Assembly: GCA_964059195.1 (NCBI GenBank)
Contig: CAXKWD010000009.1
Location: 149,539,890 to 149,603,889 of the forward strand
DNA length: 64,000 nucleotides
Reading direction: 5' to 3'
Source of the DNA: Ectobius pallidus
Lineage: Eukaryota; Arthropoda; Insecta; Blattodea; Ectobiidae
Notes under the pieces: model-generated
The model's input: only the letters and a program-made list of their open reading frames with translations
Told to the model about the DNA's origin: nothing
The model's database searches: none
Shown: positions 1-9,445 of the stretch, piece after piece
How the letters are laid out: each line of letters opens with the position of its first letter
How positions within the stretch are numbered: position 1 is the first letter of the stretch
Translations under genes and position numbers: made by a program

Positions 1-15
1 TCAACACCTCACATA

Positions 16-1500
16 ATGGAGACTATGACAACATCGCATTGTGATAAAGCAGAAATAAAACAAGAAGACTCCCCATCGAAATGTGTAAAACACAAAAGTA
101 CTGTTAAGTGTGAGGCTATACCTATAACATTCAATACAATTAAGACACGCCAGATTAAAACCGAGAATGTAGACCCTTATGAAGCATTAATACCCAAAGG
201 TCCAAGGTCAGAGACACCGACATTGTGCGGCGAAATTGCGGAAACATTTTCCGAGGAAAATAATGACAGTCTTGCGCTTACTGTAAAACATGAGAGTGAA
301 CCATTGACCGTTGATTTGGTACAGACGTTTAAACCTAAAACGGAGAATGAGGTAAATTCTCAAAGACATAATCTCAAAAGTCGTCTACCTACTAAGAAAG
401 GAAGAAAGGTTTTCAAGTGTGATGTGTGTAATAAGATATTGTCTCAAAGTTGTACTCTCAAGAATCATCTGCTTACCCACACAGGAGAGAAAGCTTTTAA
501 GTGTGGCGTCTGTAATAGAGCATTTGCTCTAAAAGGTCAGCTCAAAACTCACATGCGTATCCATACAAGGCAGAAACCTTTCCAGTGTGATAAATGTAAG
601 AAAACATTTTCTCAGAGTGGTTCTCTCAAGACTCATTTGCTCACTCACACAGGAGAGAAACCTTTCAAGTGTGGTACATGTAAGAAAGCATTTTCCATTT
701 GCGGTCATTTCAAAAAGCATTTGCTTACGCACACCGGAGGGAAACCTTTCAAGTGTGATACATGTAACAAAGCATTTGCTCGTATAGATAATTACAAAAG
801 TCATTTATTTATCCACACACGAGAGAAAGCTTTAAAGTGTGATGTTTGTAACAAAACTTTTTCTGTAAGTAGTTACCTCAAAATTCATTTGCGTAGTCAT
901 ACGGGAGAGAAACCTTTCCAGTGTGCCGTATGTAACAAAGCATATGCTGTAAGGGGTAATCTCAAAAGTCATATATATATCCATACTGGAGAGAAACCTT
1001 TCAAATGTGATATATGCAACAAAGTATTTTCTCTAAGAAGCAACCTCATAACTCACATGCGTACCCATACAGGGCAGAAACCTTTCCAGTGTGATTTATG
1101 TAACAAAACATTTTCTCAAAGTGGTACTCTCAAGACTCATTTGCTCACCCACACAGGAGAGAAACCTTTCAAGTGCGACGTTTGTAACAAAGCATTTTCT
1201 CAAGTTAGTATTCTCAAGACTCATTTGCTTACCCATACGGGAGAGAAAGCTTTCAACTGTGATATTTGTAACAAACATTTTTTCCAGAAAGGTCATCTCA
1301 AAAGTCATCTGCTTACCCATACAGGAGAGAAACCTTATCAGTGTGTTATATGTAATAAAAGATTTTCTCAAAGTAGTTCTCTCAAGATTCATATTCGTAC
1401 CCACACAGGAGAGAAACTTTTCACGTGTGATATTTGCAACAAAGTATTTTCTCAAAGAAGTAGCCTCAAAAAACATTTGCTTACTCATATAGGACAGTGA
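16..1500 (+). CDS. ZNF-1: C2H2 zinc-finger protein, 13 fingers
   Basis: Probable sequence-specific DNA-binding nuclear protein of 494 residues. Thirteen canonical C2H2 fingers run from about residue 133 (first zinc ligand C135) to 491, joined by TGEKPF-type linkers, several degenerate (TRQK, TGGK, TREK). The leader has no KRAB, ZAD or BTB domain that I recognise, but carries hydrophobic-K-x-E motifs IKQE (14-17), VKCE (30-33), IKTE (47-50) and VKHE (90-93), plus PKTE near 107-110. These match the SUMO-acceptor consensus. A basic stretch (about 121-131) could be a nuclear localisation signal. The ATG chosen is the one conserved in all six paralogues. After the TGA an in-frame half finger (C-x2-C, no histidines) runs to a TAA at 1543. 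The closest relative in the window is ZNF-5. The 5' flank lies outside the window. Target and biological role are unknown. Confidence 0.9.
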   Translation: METMTTSHCDKAEIKQEDSPSKCVKHKSTVKCEAIPITFNTIKTRQIKTENVDPYEALIPKGPRSETPTLCGEIAETFSEENNDSLALTVKHESEPLTVDLVQTFKPKTENEVNSQRHNLKSRLPTKKGRKVFKCDVCNKILSQSCTLKNHLLTHTGEKAFKCGVCNRAFALKGQLKTHMRIHTRQKPFQCDKCKKTFSQSGSLKTHLLTHTGEKPFKCGTCKKAFSICGHFKKHLLTHTGGKPFKCDTCNKAFARIDNYKSHLFIHTREKALKCDVCNKTFSVSSYLKIHLRSHTGEKPFQCAVCNKAYAVRGNLKSHIYIHTGEKPFKCDICNKVFSLRSNLITHMRTHTGQKPFQCDLCNKTFSQSGTLKTHLLTHTGEKPFKCDVCNKAFSQVSILKTHLLTHTGEKAFNCDICNKHFFQKGHLKSHLLTHTGEKPYQCVICNKRFSQSSSLKIHIRTHTGEKLFTCDICNKVFSQRSSLKKHLLTHIGQ

Positions 1501-1545
1501 GCTTTTAAGTGTGATATCTGTAACGAAAGGGGAATATTGTATTAA
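1501..1545 (+). other. Relic half zinc finger after the ZNF-1 stop
   Basis: Directly after the TGA the same frame encodes AFKCDICNERGILY and then TAA. It keeps the first half of a finger (Cys-x2-Cys) but has no His pair. The equivalent segment follows the stop in ZNF-3, -4, -5 and -6, and in a shifted frame in ZNF-2. It is either a vestige of an ancestral last finger or a read-through extension; a vestige is more likely. Confidence 0.6.
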
Positions 1546-1574
1546 AATAATAATAATAGTAGTAAGGAGCACTC

Positions 1575-2395
1575 CAAAGAGCATTGATGTAGATTTAGAT
1601 GTAGATATCTCGTCCTGTAGATCCTGTGTTGAGCGGTTCTCAAGGATATAGAAAATGTCAGATCAAAAAATACTGGCATGTTATGACTGCAAACTACAAA
1701 ACTGCAAACTGCCAAATTTATCCAACCTGGAAATATTCCTCCAAATTGTAGATGGTGTGAGTTATTTAAAATTCCTTCACAGATGTTTTGAAAAGTTTGT
1801 AATTCTTTGATACATAATAATTTAATGTTGTTTGGAAGCATGTTTTATATCTGTATTGCTGAATAAAAAGCACTCTTAACACATAACAGAGTATTTATAC
1901 TCCCCTGTAAGAGTGAGGACTTTTAATTTTTCAAATAGCGGTTTTTCAAGATTCCCTCTTTTTCTTTCCACATATTATTCTTATTGCCCGCTTTTGTAAT
2001 CGAAATATTTTCTCCCTATGAGTAGAGTTGCCCCAGAAAATGATCCCGTACCTCATTACCGAGTGAAAATATGCAAAATATACCATAAGTAATGCATCCT
2101 GTTTTAATATATTATTCAAAATTCTTCAAGCATAGCATGCTGAACTCAGTTTTGGACTTATCATTTCTGTGTGTGTTTTCCAGTCAAGATTTTGGTCAAT
2201 TTGCAGTCCTAAAAATTTTACATTGCTAATTTCTTGTATGATTTGTGTTCCATAATTAATTTCAAGATTTGAGATACATCTGTTTTTTGTCCTAAATTGT
2301 ATAAAATGGGCCTTATCAATATTAAATGCCATTTTATTAGCTAGAAAACATGTGCCTTTGTAGCTATTCTTGATAAATGTTCTTGTGATATTCTT
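1575..2395 (-). mobile_element. LINE fragment (C-terminal reverse transcriptase region)
   Basis: The reverse strand encodes decayed pieces of a CR1/L2/Jockey-group LINE, including a VKFLGLQIDQNLDW-type block, a KLSSACYA block and an FWGNS..KIF.LQKRAIR-like block, broken by stops and shifts. The same insertion lies at the same point after ZNF-5 (49300 onwards), so it predates the ZNF-1/ZNF-5 split. It meets a second copy in the opposite direction near 2396. Confidence 0.7.
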
Positions 2396-2965
2396 GATAA
2401 ATGTTGTGTTCATATTCTGGGGCAATTCTTCCCATAGGGTGAAAATATTTAGATTACAAAAACGGGCAATAAGAATAATATGTGGAAAGAAAAAAAGGGA
2501 ATCTTGTAAACCGCTATTTGAAAAATTAAAAGTCCTCACTCTTACAGGGGAGCATATATACTCTGTTATGTGTTATGTAGTGAATAATATTGATAAATTT
2601 CAAACTAATTTTAGTGTACATGGACGTACTACCAGAAACATGAATGATCTACACAGACCAAATAACTCGTTAAAACTCTTTCAGAAGGTTGCTTATTATT
2701 CTGCAGTACAGATATATAACAAGCTTCCAAACAACATTAAATTATTATGTATTCAAAGAAAGAGCAAACCTTTCAAAACATCTGTCGAGGAATTTGTAAT
2801 AACTCACACCTTCTACAATTTGGAGGAATATTTCCAGCTTGGATAAATTTGGCAGCTTGCTGTTTCTGTATATTATTGTTATAACATGCATGTATTTTTT
2901 GATCTGACGTATTCTATATCCTCAAGCCCCGCTCAACACTGGATCTACAGGACGAGATATCTACA
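2396..2965 (+). mobile_element. LINE fragment, inverted partner of the preceding copy
   Basis: The open frame 2370-2846 encodes the LINE C-terminus: FWGNSSHR, then LQKRAIRIICGKKKRESCKP, then an RTTRN...LFQK...IYNKLP region. The nucleotide sequence is a near-copy, in reverse, of about 1700-2060. Such head-to-head pairs arise by 5' inversion during LINE insertion or by two separate insertions. Confidence 0.7.
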
Positions 2966-3486
2966 TCTACATCTACGTTCCTATTAAAAGTACACTAGTA
3001 TCATCTGCGAAGAGCAATACCTTTGATTCGTCACTTAAGTTATAGGTCAAGTCATTAATGAAAATTAAAAAGAGCTAAGGTCCTAGTATTGATCCCTGAG
3101 GTACCCCATTCTTAACAACCCCTAAATTAGATTCATTTCCATTTATTATTACCTTTGAGTTCTATCAGAAAGATATGATTTGAACCACTTAAGTGTTAAA
3201 TTATCAAACCCATTGTGATCCAATTTTTGAAGTAATATTTCATGATTTATACAGTCAAACGCTTTAGCTAAGTCGCAGAAAATGCCCAAAGCATATTCCT
3301 TTTTATCTAACGCTTCCAGTATTTCTGTAGTAAGTTGAAATGTAGCATTCTCAGTGGACATGCCACATCTAAATGCAAACTGAGATGAAGTAAGAATGTC
3401 ATTCAAATTAAGTTAGTGTATTATATGATTGTACATGACTTTTTCAAAAACTTTTGAGAATGAGTATGTTAAAAGTTAATGTTTTA
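2966..3486 (-). mobile_element. LINE reverse-transcriptase fragment
   Basis: The reverse strand at 3149-3406 encodes a reverse-transcriptase segment with FRCGMSTENA, FCDLAKAFDCINHEILL and WFKSYLSDRTQR, the fingers/palm region with the first catalytic Asp context (DLAKAFD). Sequence to the left continues the domain with stops. The left part is lost where the neighbouring LINE starts. It is cut on the right by the piggyBac-type element. Confidence 0.75.
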
Positions 3487-3490
3487 TTAA

Positions 3491-4176
3491 CACATTCACT
3501 ACTGACTACCTGCCAGCTCTTTAAATGCCCCAGCCCAGGGATTTTTAAATGGCCATTTAAACATACGCATGAATTTACAGTACCTCACTATTTTCAGTTT
3601 TTCTTGAAAACTATATGAAATTATTGCATACAAATTTTACATACTTTCAGGAAGACTTCTGTGTTTGTTGAGTGGCCGCGGAGCTGCAGCAGACGGGATT
3701 AATTCAACACCACAATCATTGTTGAATAATAATTCGTCTATCTCTTCACCTGATAATGGCCTACGCCTATAATCACATTTATCTCTTTTGTCACTGCACA
3801 CGGAAATACCACGAAGCCTAATGCTAACCATTCTTCACGCTACTGACCGGCGTTGTGAACACAGAACAGAAACTTATTGTGAAACTGGTCTTCAAAGGCA
3901 CATGGAATTCTTTTGTTGTCAGGAGGTCAACGACATAATTTTAGGGTTTCTGTAAATTCAGCAAGTGTATTCACCCACATCTATTGCCTTAAATGGAAAC
4001 TAGAAAGTGTACTCACCCCCCTATCTTTGCCGTAAATGGAAACTACGACCTTCACCATTTCCTTGAAGAAATCTACAAAAAAAATTGGCGCGGGCGCTTA
4101 AACGCCAGCTGGCGTGGACGGGAGGGAAGTGCTGGCTTTTCTTCCATGCCAAATGGCGTGCACGGTAGCGAATGTG
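3491..4176. mobile_element. piggyBac-type element, internally deleted
   Basis: It is flanked on both sides by TTAA (3487-3490 and 4177-4180), the piggyBac target. Terminal inverted repeats are CACATTCACTAC and GTAGCGAATGTG, 11 of 12 matching. On the reverse strand at 3637-3831 a 64-residue frame contains RRPLSGEEIDELLF, resembling the acidic N-terminus of piggyBac transposases; the catalytic part is missing. At 686 bp it is a non-autonomous derivative. It lies in the 3' flank of ZNF-1, between the stop and the conserved poly(A) region. Confidence 0.75.
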
Positions 4177-4181
4177 TTAAA

Positions 4182-4325
4182 AGTAATCTCCTTACGCACA
4201 CAAGGAATGTAAACTTGTAAATTGGCAGATATAAAGCATGAAGTAAAATTTTATTGGACATTGTAAAAATAAATTTATACAATAATCACTACAATAAAAG
4301 TTTACTCAAATCGCAATAAAGCATC
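4182..4325 (+). terminator. Conserved 3' flank of ZNF-1 with poly(A) signal
   Basis: This stretch matches the region directly downstream of ZNF-3 (28893-29045) and, reversed, that of ZNF-4 and ZNF-6. It contains AATAAA at 4315-4320, in the CAATAAAGCATCACTGAAAC context shared by four paralogues. In ZNF-3 this signal lies about 240 bp after the stop; here LINE and piggyBac insertions put it 2.8 kb away, so the original 3' UTR is probably either very long or no longer used. Confidence 0.55.
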
Positions 4326-5686
4326 ACTGAAACAGCTTATTGTTTGTATTAATATCATAGTTGAGACATGCTACAATTTGCATACCTGAGATTCTGTAAG
4401 ATTCTTAAATGTTTTTAATATGCAGGTTCTGTATTAATTTTTAATGGTACATACTTCTCCCCTTTTTCATCCTAAAAGCCTTAATATTACGAAACTTAAC
4501 ATACATGTGACAAAGTGTGTGCTAAAAATTTGCCTTTTTTATTTTTACAAGCTGAGAATTTTTGTAATCCCTTTTCCCCAGATTAATACCATAAAGCATA
4601 ATGCTACTGAAAAAACTAGAGTAATCATTAGATTTGAAAGCGGAAAAATCAAAATGTAAGTCGACCCTTAAGCTCGCCCATTCGATATTCACATTTGCAT
4701 GGACTGTGTGATGTATTTTGTTTCTGAATGAAGCAGAGTGACCAACAAGTGCCTTGTATCCACCTCTACATATAGCTAAATAATGCATAATATTAATCAT
4801 ATAGTTAAGTGCGAGAAGCGGAAGCGGTAGCCATAACAAAGCACACTTGCATTTTCGAATAGTGTACAATACACTGTTTGTAGGTTTTGAAAATATAGCA
4901 TATTATATATCCCAGAGGTTTGTCAGCATGTCACTTCCGTCTAGTGATATGACGTCACACATCCAACATCCAATCACAAGTTTCTTCATAATACGAGGAC
5001 AGAAGAATTTGCTCGAACATTGTATACAAGAAATTGCATTGCTGATTTATATAAATCCCAAGGTGCGACTTGTATTTGGATTTTCCCTTGAAAACTTCTG
5101 GGCTGTTAGGCCGTGGTCCAAATTTGCTGGGACCTGATGTTTCGCCCGCTGCTATAGCACAGGCATCCTCACAGGCTCGTCAAGCATCGACTGCAGTCTG
5201 CCCGAGCTCATAGGAAGACAACGCTCCAGTCGACGCTTGAGCAGCCTCTGAGGATGCCTGTCATAGCAGCAAGCGAAACGTCATGTCCTGGTTTCCTTGT
5301 ACCACAGCCTAACAGCCCGGTAGTTTTCAAATCTTATGACATCGGCCGTGAAAGCCTCCAGAGTGATAATTTTTTAATAATAATCCAGGAACTAAATTTC
5401 TTAAGTGCAGGTCTGTGCACACCTTTCTTTTGAGTGTTGTAGTATCTAAGTTAATTGCTAAGTCATATTAATAAACCAATTGTTCTACCACCACTGATCC
5501 TTTTGACTTTTTGTTGTATCTCCATCAGTTATACCTTAAACTGAGAATTTTTATTTTAAATAAATTTTGCATATTTTCCGCATATTATGTAACTTTTGCT
5601 ACAATGAGCTTGCAAAATTTAGTGTTCATATCAGCCCTGGTAGTACGGAAAAACTTGGTACATATAGCCTTGATGCTGTTCATATC
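4326..5686 (+). repeat. Duplicated 3'-flank block (copy 1, ZNF-1 side)
   Basis: This block is collinear with 29046-30320 downstream of ZNF-3, so the duplication copied flank as well as gene. I see no credible gene; the open frames are short and unlike anything I know. It includes a palindromic CRE, TGACGTCA (4950-4957), which is mutated to TGTCATCA in the ZNF-3 copy, and the fold-back repeat at 5089-5330. Confidence 0.7.
5089..5330. repeat. Fold-back inverted repeat, arms ~105 bp
   Basis: The left arm (about 5089-5200, AAAACTTCTGGGCTGTTAGG...) and the right arm (about 5225-5330, ...CCTAACAGCCCGGTAGTTTT) are imperfect reverse complements. The central arms include the GATGTTTCGCC/GGCATCCTC type of motif seen in widespread arthropod fold-back repeats. 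The ZNF-3 copy (29786-29970) has lost part of the left arm. Confidence 0.65.
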
Positions 5687-6059
5687 TAGGACAGTCTAGA
5701 TAATGCATGTCAAACTCAACTTTTCCTAAAGGCCAACTAGACTCAATAGATTGAAGTCCAAGGGCCACAAGCCGAAATTTAAGCAGGCTTTTTATATTTT
5801 GTGGAAAGAAACCACCCAACTTTTAAATTTTAACACATCATAGAATAAAACATTACATACTGTTAGGAGCTGACAAGATGATCCATGATTTGTTGGTGGC
5901 ATGCAGGGGGAAGACGGTGTTGTGCTAAAACTGCAAGTGCAGAGGAGCGCTGCTATTGGCTGCAGATAAGAGCTCCATAGTCAGGCCAGGGATCATCGTG
6001 TCAGCTCCCAATAATACCATCCTTGCCATTTGATGCTATGCATTATCTAGACTGTCCTA
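5687..6059. mobile_element. MITE with 22-bp perfect terminal inverted repeats
   Basis: TAGGACAGTCTAGATAATGC... at 5687-5708 and its exact reverse complement at 6038-6059 bound a 373-bp non-coding element. A CAAGGGCCACAAGCC subterminal stretch recalls hAT elements. No target duplication is visible because the right edge abuts a LINE. The ZNF-3 copy (30328-30700) keeps the left end but lacks the right TIR, where a mariner begins. Confidence 0.65.
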
Positions 6060-7408
6060 AGAACTCTCCGGCTAATTATAGACCAGTAAGCCTGGTACCA
6101 ATTCTGTCCGAGATCTTTGAATCTCTCATGCATAAACAGTTATTGGAATATCTAAGAGGCATAATATCACCCAAACAGTATGGGTTTTTGGAAGGAAAGT
6201 CCACGGTGTTAACTACTGAATATGTAGTCAGAAAGATCATCACAGCTTTTGAAAATATGGATCTACTATCACTAACAGCCCGTGATCTAACTATGGCCTT
6301 TGACACCATAGATCATAAACTGATAATTAAAAAGTTACAATACTATGGGGCTAATAACGCTGAGTTGAACTTAATTAAGTCCTTCCTATATGACAGGAAA
6401 CAGTTTGTTAGTATAAACGACCAAAGCTCCGATATTCGATCCATAAACTGTGGAGTTCCACAGGGATCTATACTGGCACCATTACTTTTTCTCATTGGAG
6501 TAAATGATCTGTCTTATAATATACCAGTGGATATCATGTTATATGCAGATGATGCCACTCTTATATCTTCTGATAAAAGCTTAGATCAGATGAAACATTT
6601 GGAAATGGATGGCCTCAAAGCTGCAAAAGACTGGTTTGGTAGAAATGGGTTTGCTCTAAATGATTCAAAGACTTAGAAATACTCTTTTGGTCTTACAAGC
6701 ACGATACCTAATAACTGCGACAATATTAAATTACTTGGTTTTCACCTGGACTCTAAGCTTAGGTACTTGGAAGCCCCATGTTGAAAATATTTGTAAGAAA
6801 ATGGCGAGAGGTATTTTTGCTCTAAGAAGAATAAAGAATTGCATTTCACTTGAAGTTTTAAGGACTGTGTATTTTGCTCTTTTACAAAGCCATATTGTTT
6901 ATGGAATATATCTCTGGGGTCATTGCAGGGAAACAAATTCGATTTTACTTCTCCAAAAAAAGGCCCTGAGAATAATGGCAAACAAAAGTCTGAGAGAAAG
7001 CTGTAGACCTCTTTTTACTGAAATGAATATTATGACAGTTTTTAACTTATATGTATTTTATTGTATCTTATTTGTCAAGAATAATCTAGAGAGTTTTACT
7101 GACATAGAAATGCATAATTATAATACAAGACATAGGGCAGATTTAAATTTACCGAAGTGTCGTTTAAATAGTTCTTATAACACTTGTTTTTATAATGGAA
7201 TTAATTTATTCAACAAACTGCCTTTAAGCGTCCGTTATTTACCTATAAATATATTTAAAAATCATGTATATGAATGGCTGATAAGAAGACCATTTTACTC
7301 TGTACACGAATTCCTTACTGCTGACTTTGTCTTATAAGAACTTTTATTATCTATATTGACGATGCCTCACCTGTATGGATATAGGCTAATAAACATTATT
7401 ATTATGTA
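6060..7408 (+). pseudogene. 5'-truncated LINE, reverse transcriptase with frameshift
   Basis: This is a CR1/L2/Jockey-group non-LTR retrotransposon. The first frame (to 6676) carries RT blocks: NYRPVSLVPILSEIFE, a degenerate DLTMAFDTIDH palm motif, GVPQGSILAPLLF, and MLYADDATL with the YADD catalytic box. After a stop/frameshift near 6676 the second frame (6660-7337) continues with the connection region, LQKKALRIMANKSLRESCRP, NTRHRADLNLP and LFNKLP, ending at a true-looking C-terminus. The 3' tail is ATT-rich. The 5' two-thirds (endonuclease, ORF1) are missing. It was not present when the flank was copied to ZNF-3, or was lost there. Confidence 0.85.
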
Positions 7409-7880
7409 TGACGAGAGCTATTTTTTCTCAATTCCGATAGGCCATAAAATGAAAACCACAGTGAAAATCAAAACTGTTTTATTTGGAACATTTAGGTACA
7501 CCTTCTAGCTACGTTTCTACTTAGTCGCGCTTCAATTGAGACATCTGTCGTAGTGTGGTGCAACTTTCAAATACCTTCTTCATGAAGCTTGCCACCAGCT
7601 TATTGAGAAGGGTTTTCATGGCATTTTTAAGTGTTTTGAAATTTTTTATTGGTGTGGAAGCTCTATCCTTCCAGATCTTTCTTTAGCTGCCAAAAAAAGA
7701 TGAGTCACTTGGCATGGGAACGAGTTTTTGAAATCCATCGTGACAGCGGATGAAACGTGGATATGCTTCAACAATCCAGAATCAAAAGAACAATCCAAAC
7801 AATGGACGCACACATATTTCCCTGAACAAACCTAAGATCTGGCTTCCACACCCATGAAGAATTTCAAAACACTCAAAAAT
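7409..7880. mobile_element. Rearranged mariner remnant
   Basis: The left end (GAGCTATTTTTTCTC...) and following ~290 bp read as the 3' end of a mariner on the reverse strand. At about 7735-7835 the forward strand encodes VTADETWICFNNPESKEQ, the region around the first catalytic Asp of a mariner transposase. The same internal inversion is seen in the copy at 30704-33527, so it arose before the flank was duplicated. Confidence 0.65.
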
Positions 7881-8240
7881 GCCTTGTACAATCAATACAT
7901 TTTAAATTCAGTAGAAAATATCTGGATAACCAAAATAACAGGACTTTACGCTTACCTTCATTATTCACGAATTATCTGTTTTATGTTGAAAGCATAGTGA
8001 CTGAAGTCAGAAGCAATATGTGAGTCTTAAAAATCCTGGTAACTGCCGCTTACCAATTACCTTTATTTTAAAAGCCTTAATATAATCATACAATGGAATT
8101 GCAATCTGATTTTTCCCTTGTAACTTTAAATGCCTGCAATATGTCGAATCTTCAAACAAGTTCCTACCGTCACATAGTATTAGTAGGCCTACTATATAGA
8201 TTGAAAGCGATCTTTAGTGATCTGTGTGTGGATTTTCTCA
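7881..8240. other. No recognisable feature
   Basis: AT-rich sequence without a credible open frame, tRNA or terminal repeat that I can see. Confidence 0.5.
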
Positions 8241-8391
8241 GCATTAGGTTGGCACTTCTTTTATAAGTTTCGTCCACTGAGCTCTATCTTCAACTCTTTT
8301 GATAATGTCATTCCAGGATAAGTTCGTAGTTTATCTGATAACCTCATTCCATTTCATTCTTGGTCTTCCCCTTCTTCTATTTCCTTCCATA
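8241..8391 (-). mobile_element. LINE C-terminal remnant
   Basis: Read in reverse it gives the tail typical of RTE-like LINEs (KTKNEME / MKWNE..., ...FQLTK-type words, basic GRR-like run) with stops. It is the target in which the hAT element at 8400 inserted. The family call rests on short peptide similarity only. Confidence 0.35.
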
Positions 8392-8399
8392 CTCATCAT

Positions 8400-9111
8400 C
8401 AGGGCACGGATTCTGATGACCTAAAATTGTTTGAAAAATGACCTATAAAATGACCCTAAATTTTAAAGAAAATGAATTAATAATTATAAAAAATGACCTA
8501 AAAACCGATGTTTTATTTATAAAAAAAATTATTATTGTACACACAAAGACTAGTTTGTACATAATTGTAAAAACTGTTAAATTACTGTAATGTTGTGAAT
8601 GTTCTTTCCTCACGGAAATTGCTATTGGCACTGAAGCACTGGTGAGTCAAAATTCGGCATTTCCTTTTGTGGTCTGTCGGATTGTAGCCTATTGTTGTTT
8701 ATTGAGGGTAAACAGTAGTTTGCACTCTCAAATCCAAGCAGGTGGCAGACTCTGGTGCCAAGTCAGTCTAATAACAATAGTAATATAATACAAAATTTTG
8801 GCGTTTCTTTGATTCTCATTTCCGACTGAGACATGTCAACACTTGAACGCTGAATTTTTCCTTCTTGCATTAAACAAACAACACTTCAAAGACAGCACCG
8901 CTAGCGACGAAAAAAGTTAATGCACTCAATGTAAATACATGAAAATGACTTAATAAGGAAGCAAATGACAAAATGATGACCTAAAATTGAAATAAATGCC
9001 CTAAAAATATAAAATTCCATAAAATGACCTAATAAAAATGCATTTCTGTAATTTAGAGGCCATGATTAGGATTTATCCACAAGATGACATGTCATTAGAA
9101 TCCGGGTCCTG
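8400..9111. mobile_element. Non-autonomous hAT element with 8-bp target duplication
   Basis: Terminal inverted repeats start CAGGGCACGGATTCTGATGA (8400-8419) and end ...GTCATTAGAATCCGGGTCCTG (9091-9111). The flanking direct repeat is CTCATCAT at 8392-8399 and 9112-9119; an 8-bp duplication with CAGGG ends is the hAT signature. Both subterminal regions carry repeats of (A)ATGACCTAAAA, plausible transposase binding sites. There is no transposase frame in the 712 bp. Confidence 0.85.
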
Positions 9112-9324
9112 CTCATCATTATGTACTTTCCCAGTAAGTTTCATCTTCTCATAATATTCGGCTGGAGCTTCTAATGAATAATCTGGTTTGAGCTTATCGA
9201 TGATTGACACATTAATTTGCATAGCTTTCACCATGATCACATCTCAATTGCATTGAGTTTCTACACATATGAAGATGTTTCAATCCTCTACATAAAAGCA
9301 ATTGCAGGTAGATGCGATAAATTA

Positions 9325-9445
9325 AAAAATCACTACTTAGTGTTCCTCACAGTACTGCATATGACATAACTTGTCTGTCTGTGAGGTAGACCATTAGGGC
9401 AGTCAGTCATAGGAGAGAGGTTCCATCTGGCTCTGTGAATCAGTG
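9325..9445 (+). repeat. Fragment of the tRNA-containing dispersed repeat
   Basis: It matches the left part of the repeat at 37945-38330: CACTACTTAGTG..CCTCACAGTACTGCATATGACATAACTTGTCTGTCTGTGAGGTAGACCATT..., up to GGTTCCATCTGGC. The tRNA-like segment that follows in the other copies is absent. Confidence 0.7.

Noticed and set aside
400..1490. Regular ~84-bp repeats that could suggest a CRISPR array or satellite
   Set aside because: They encode C2H2 fingers in one open frame with conserved Cys/His positions; spacing and variation are those of finger units.
6060..7337. A host reverse-transcriptase-like gene
   Set aside because: It has LINE motifs throughout, a frameshift near 6676, 5' truncation and an ATT-rich tail.
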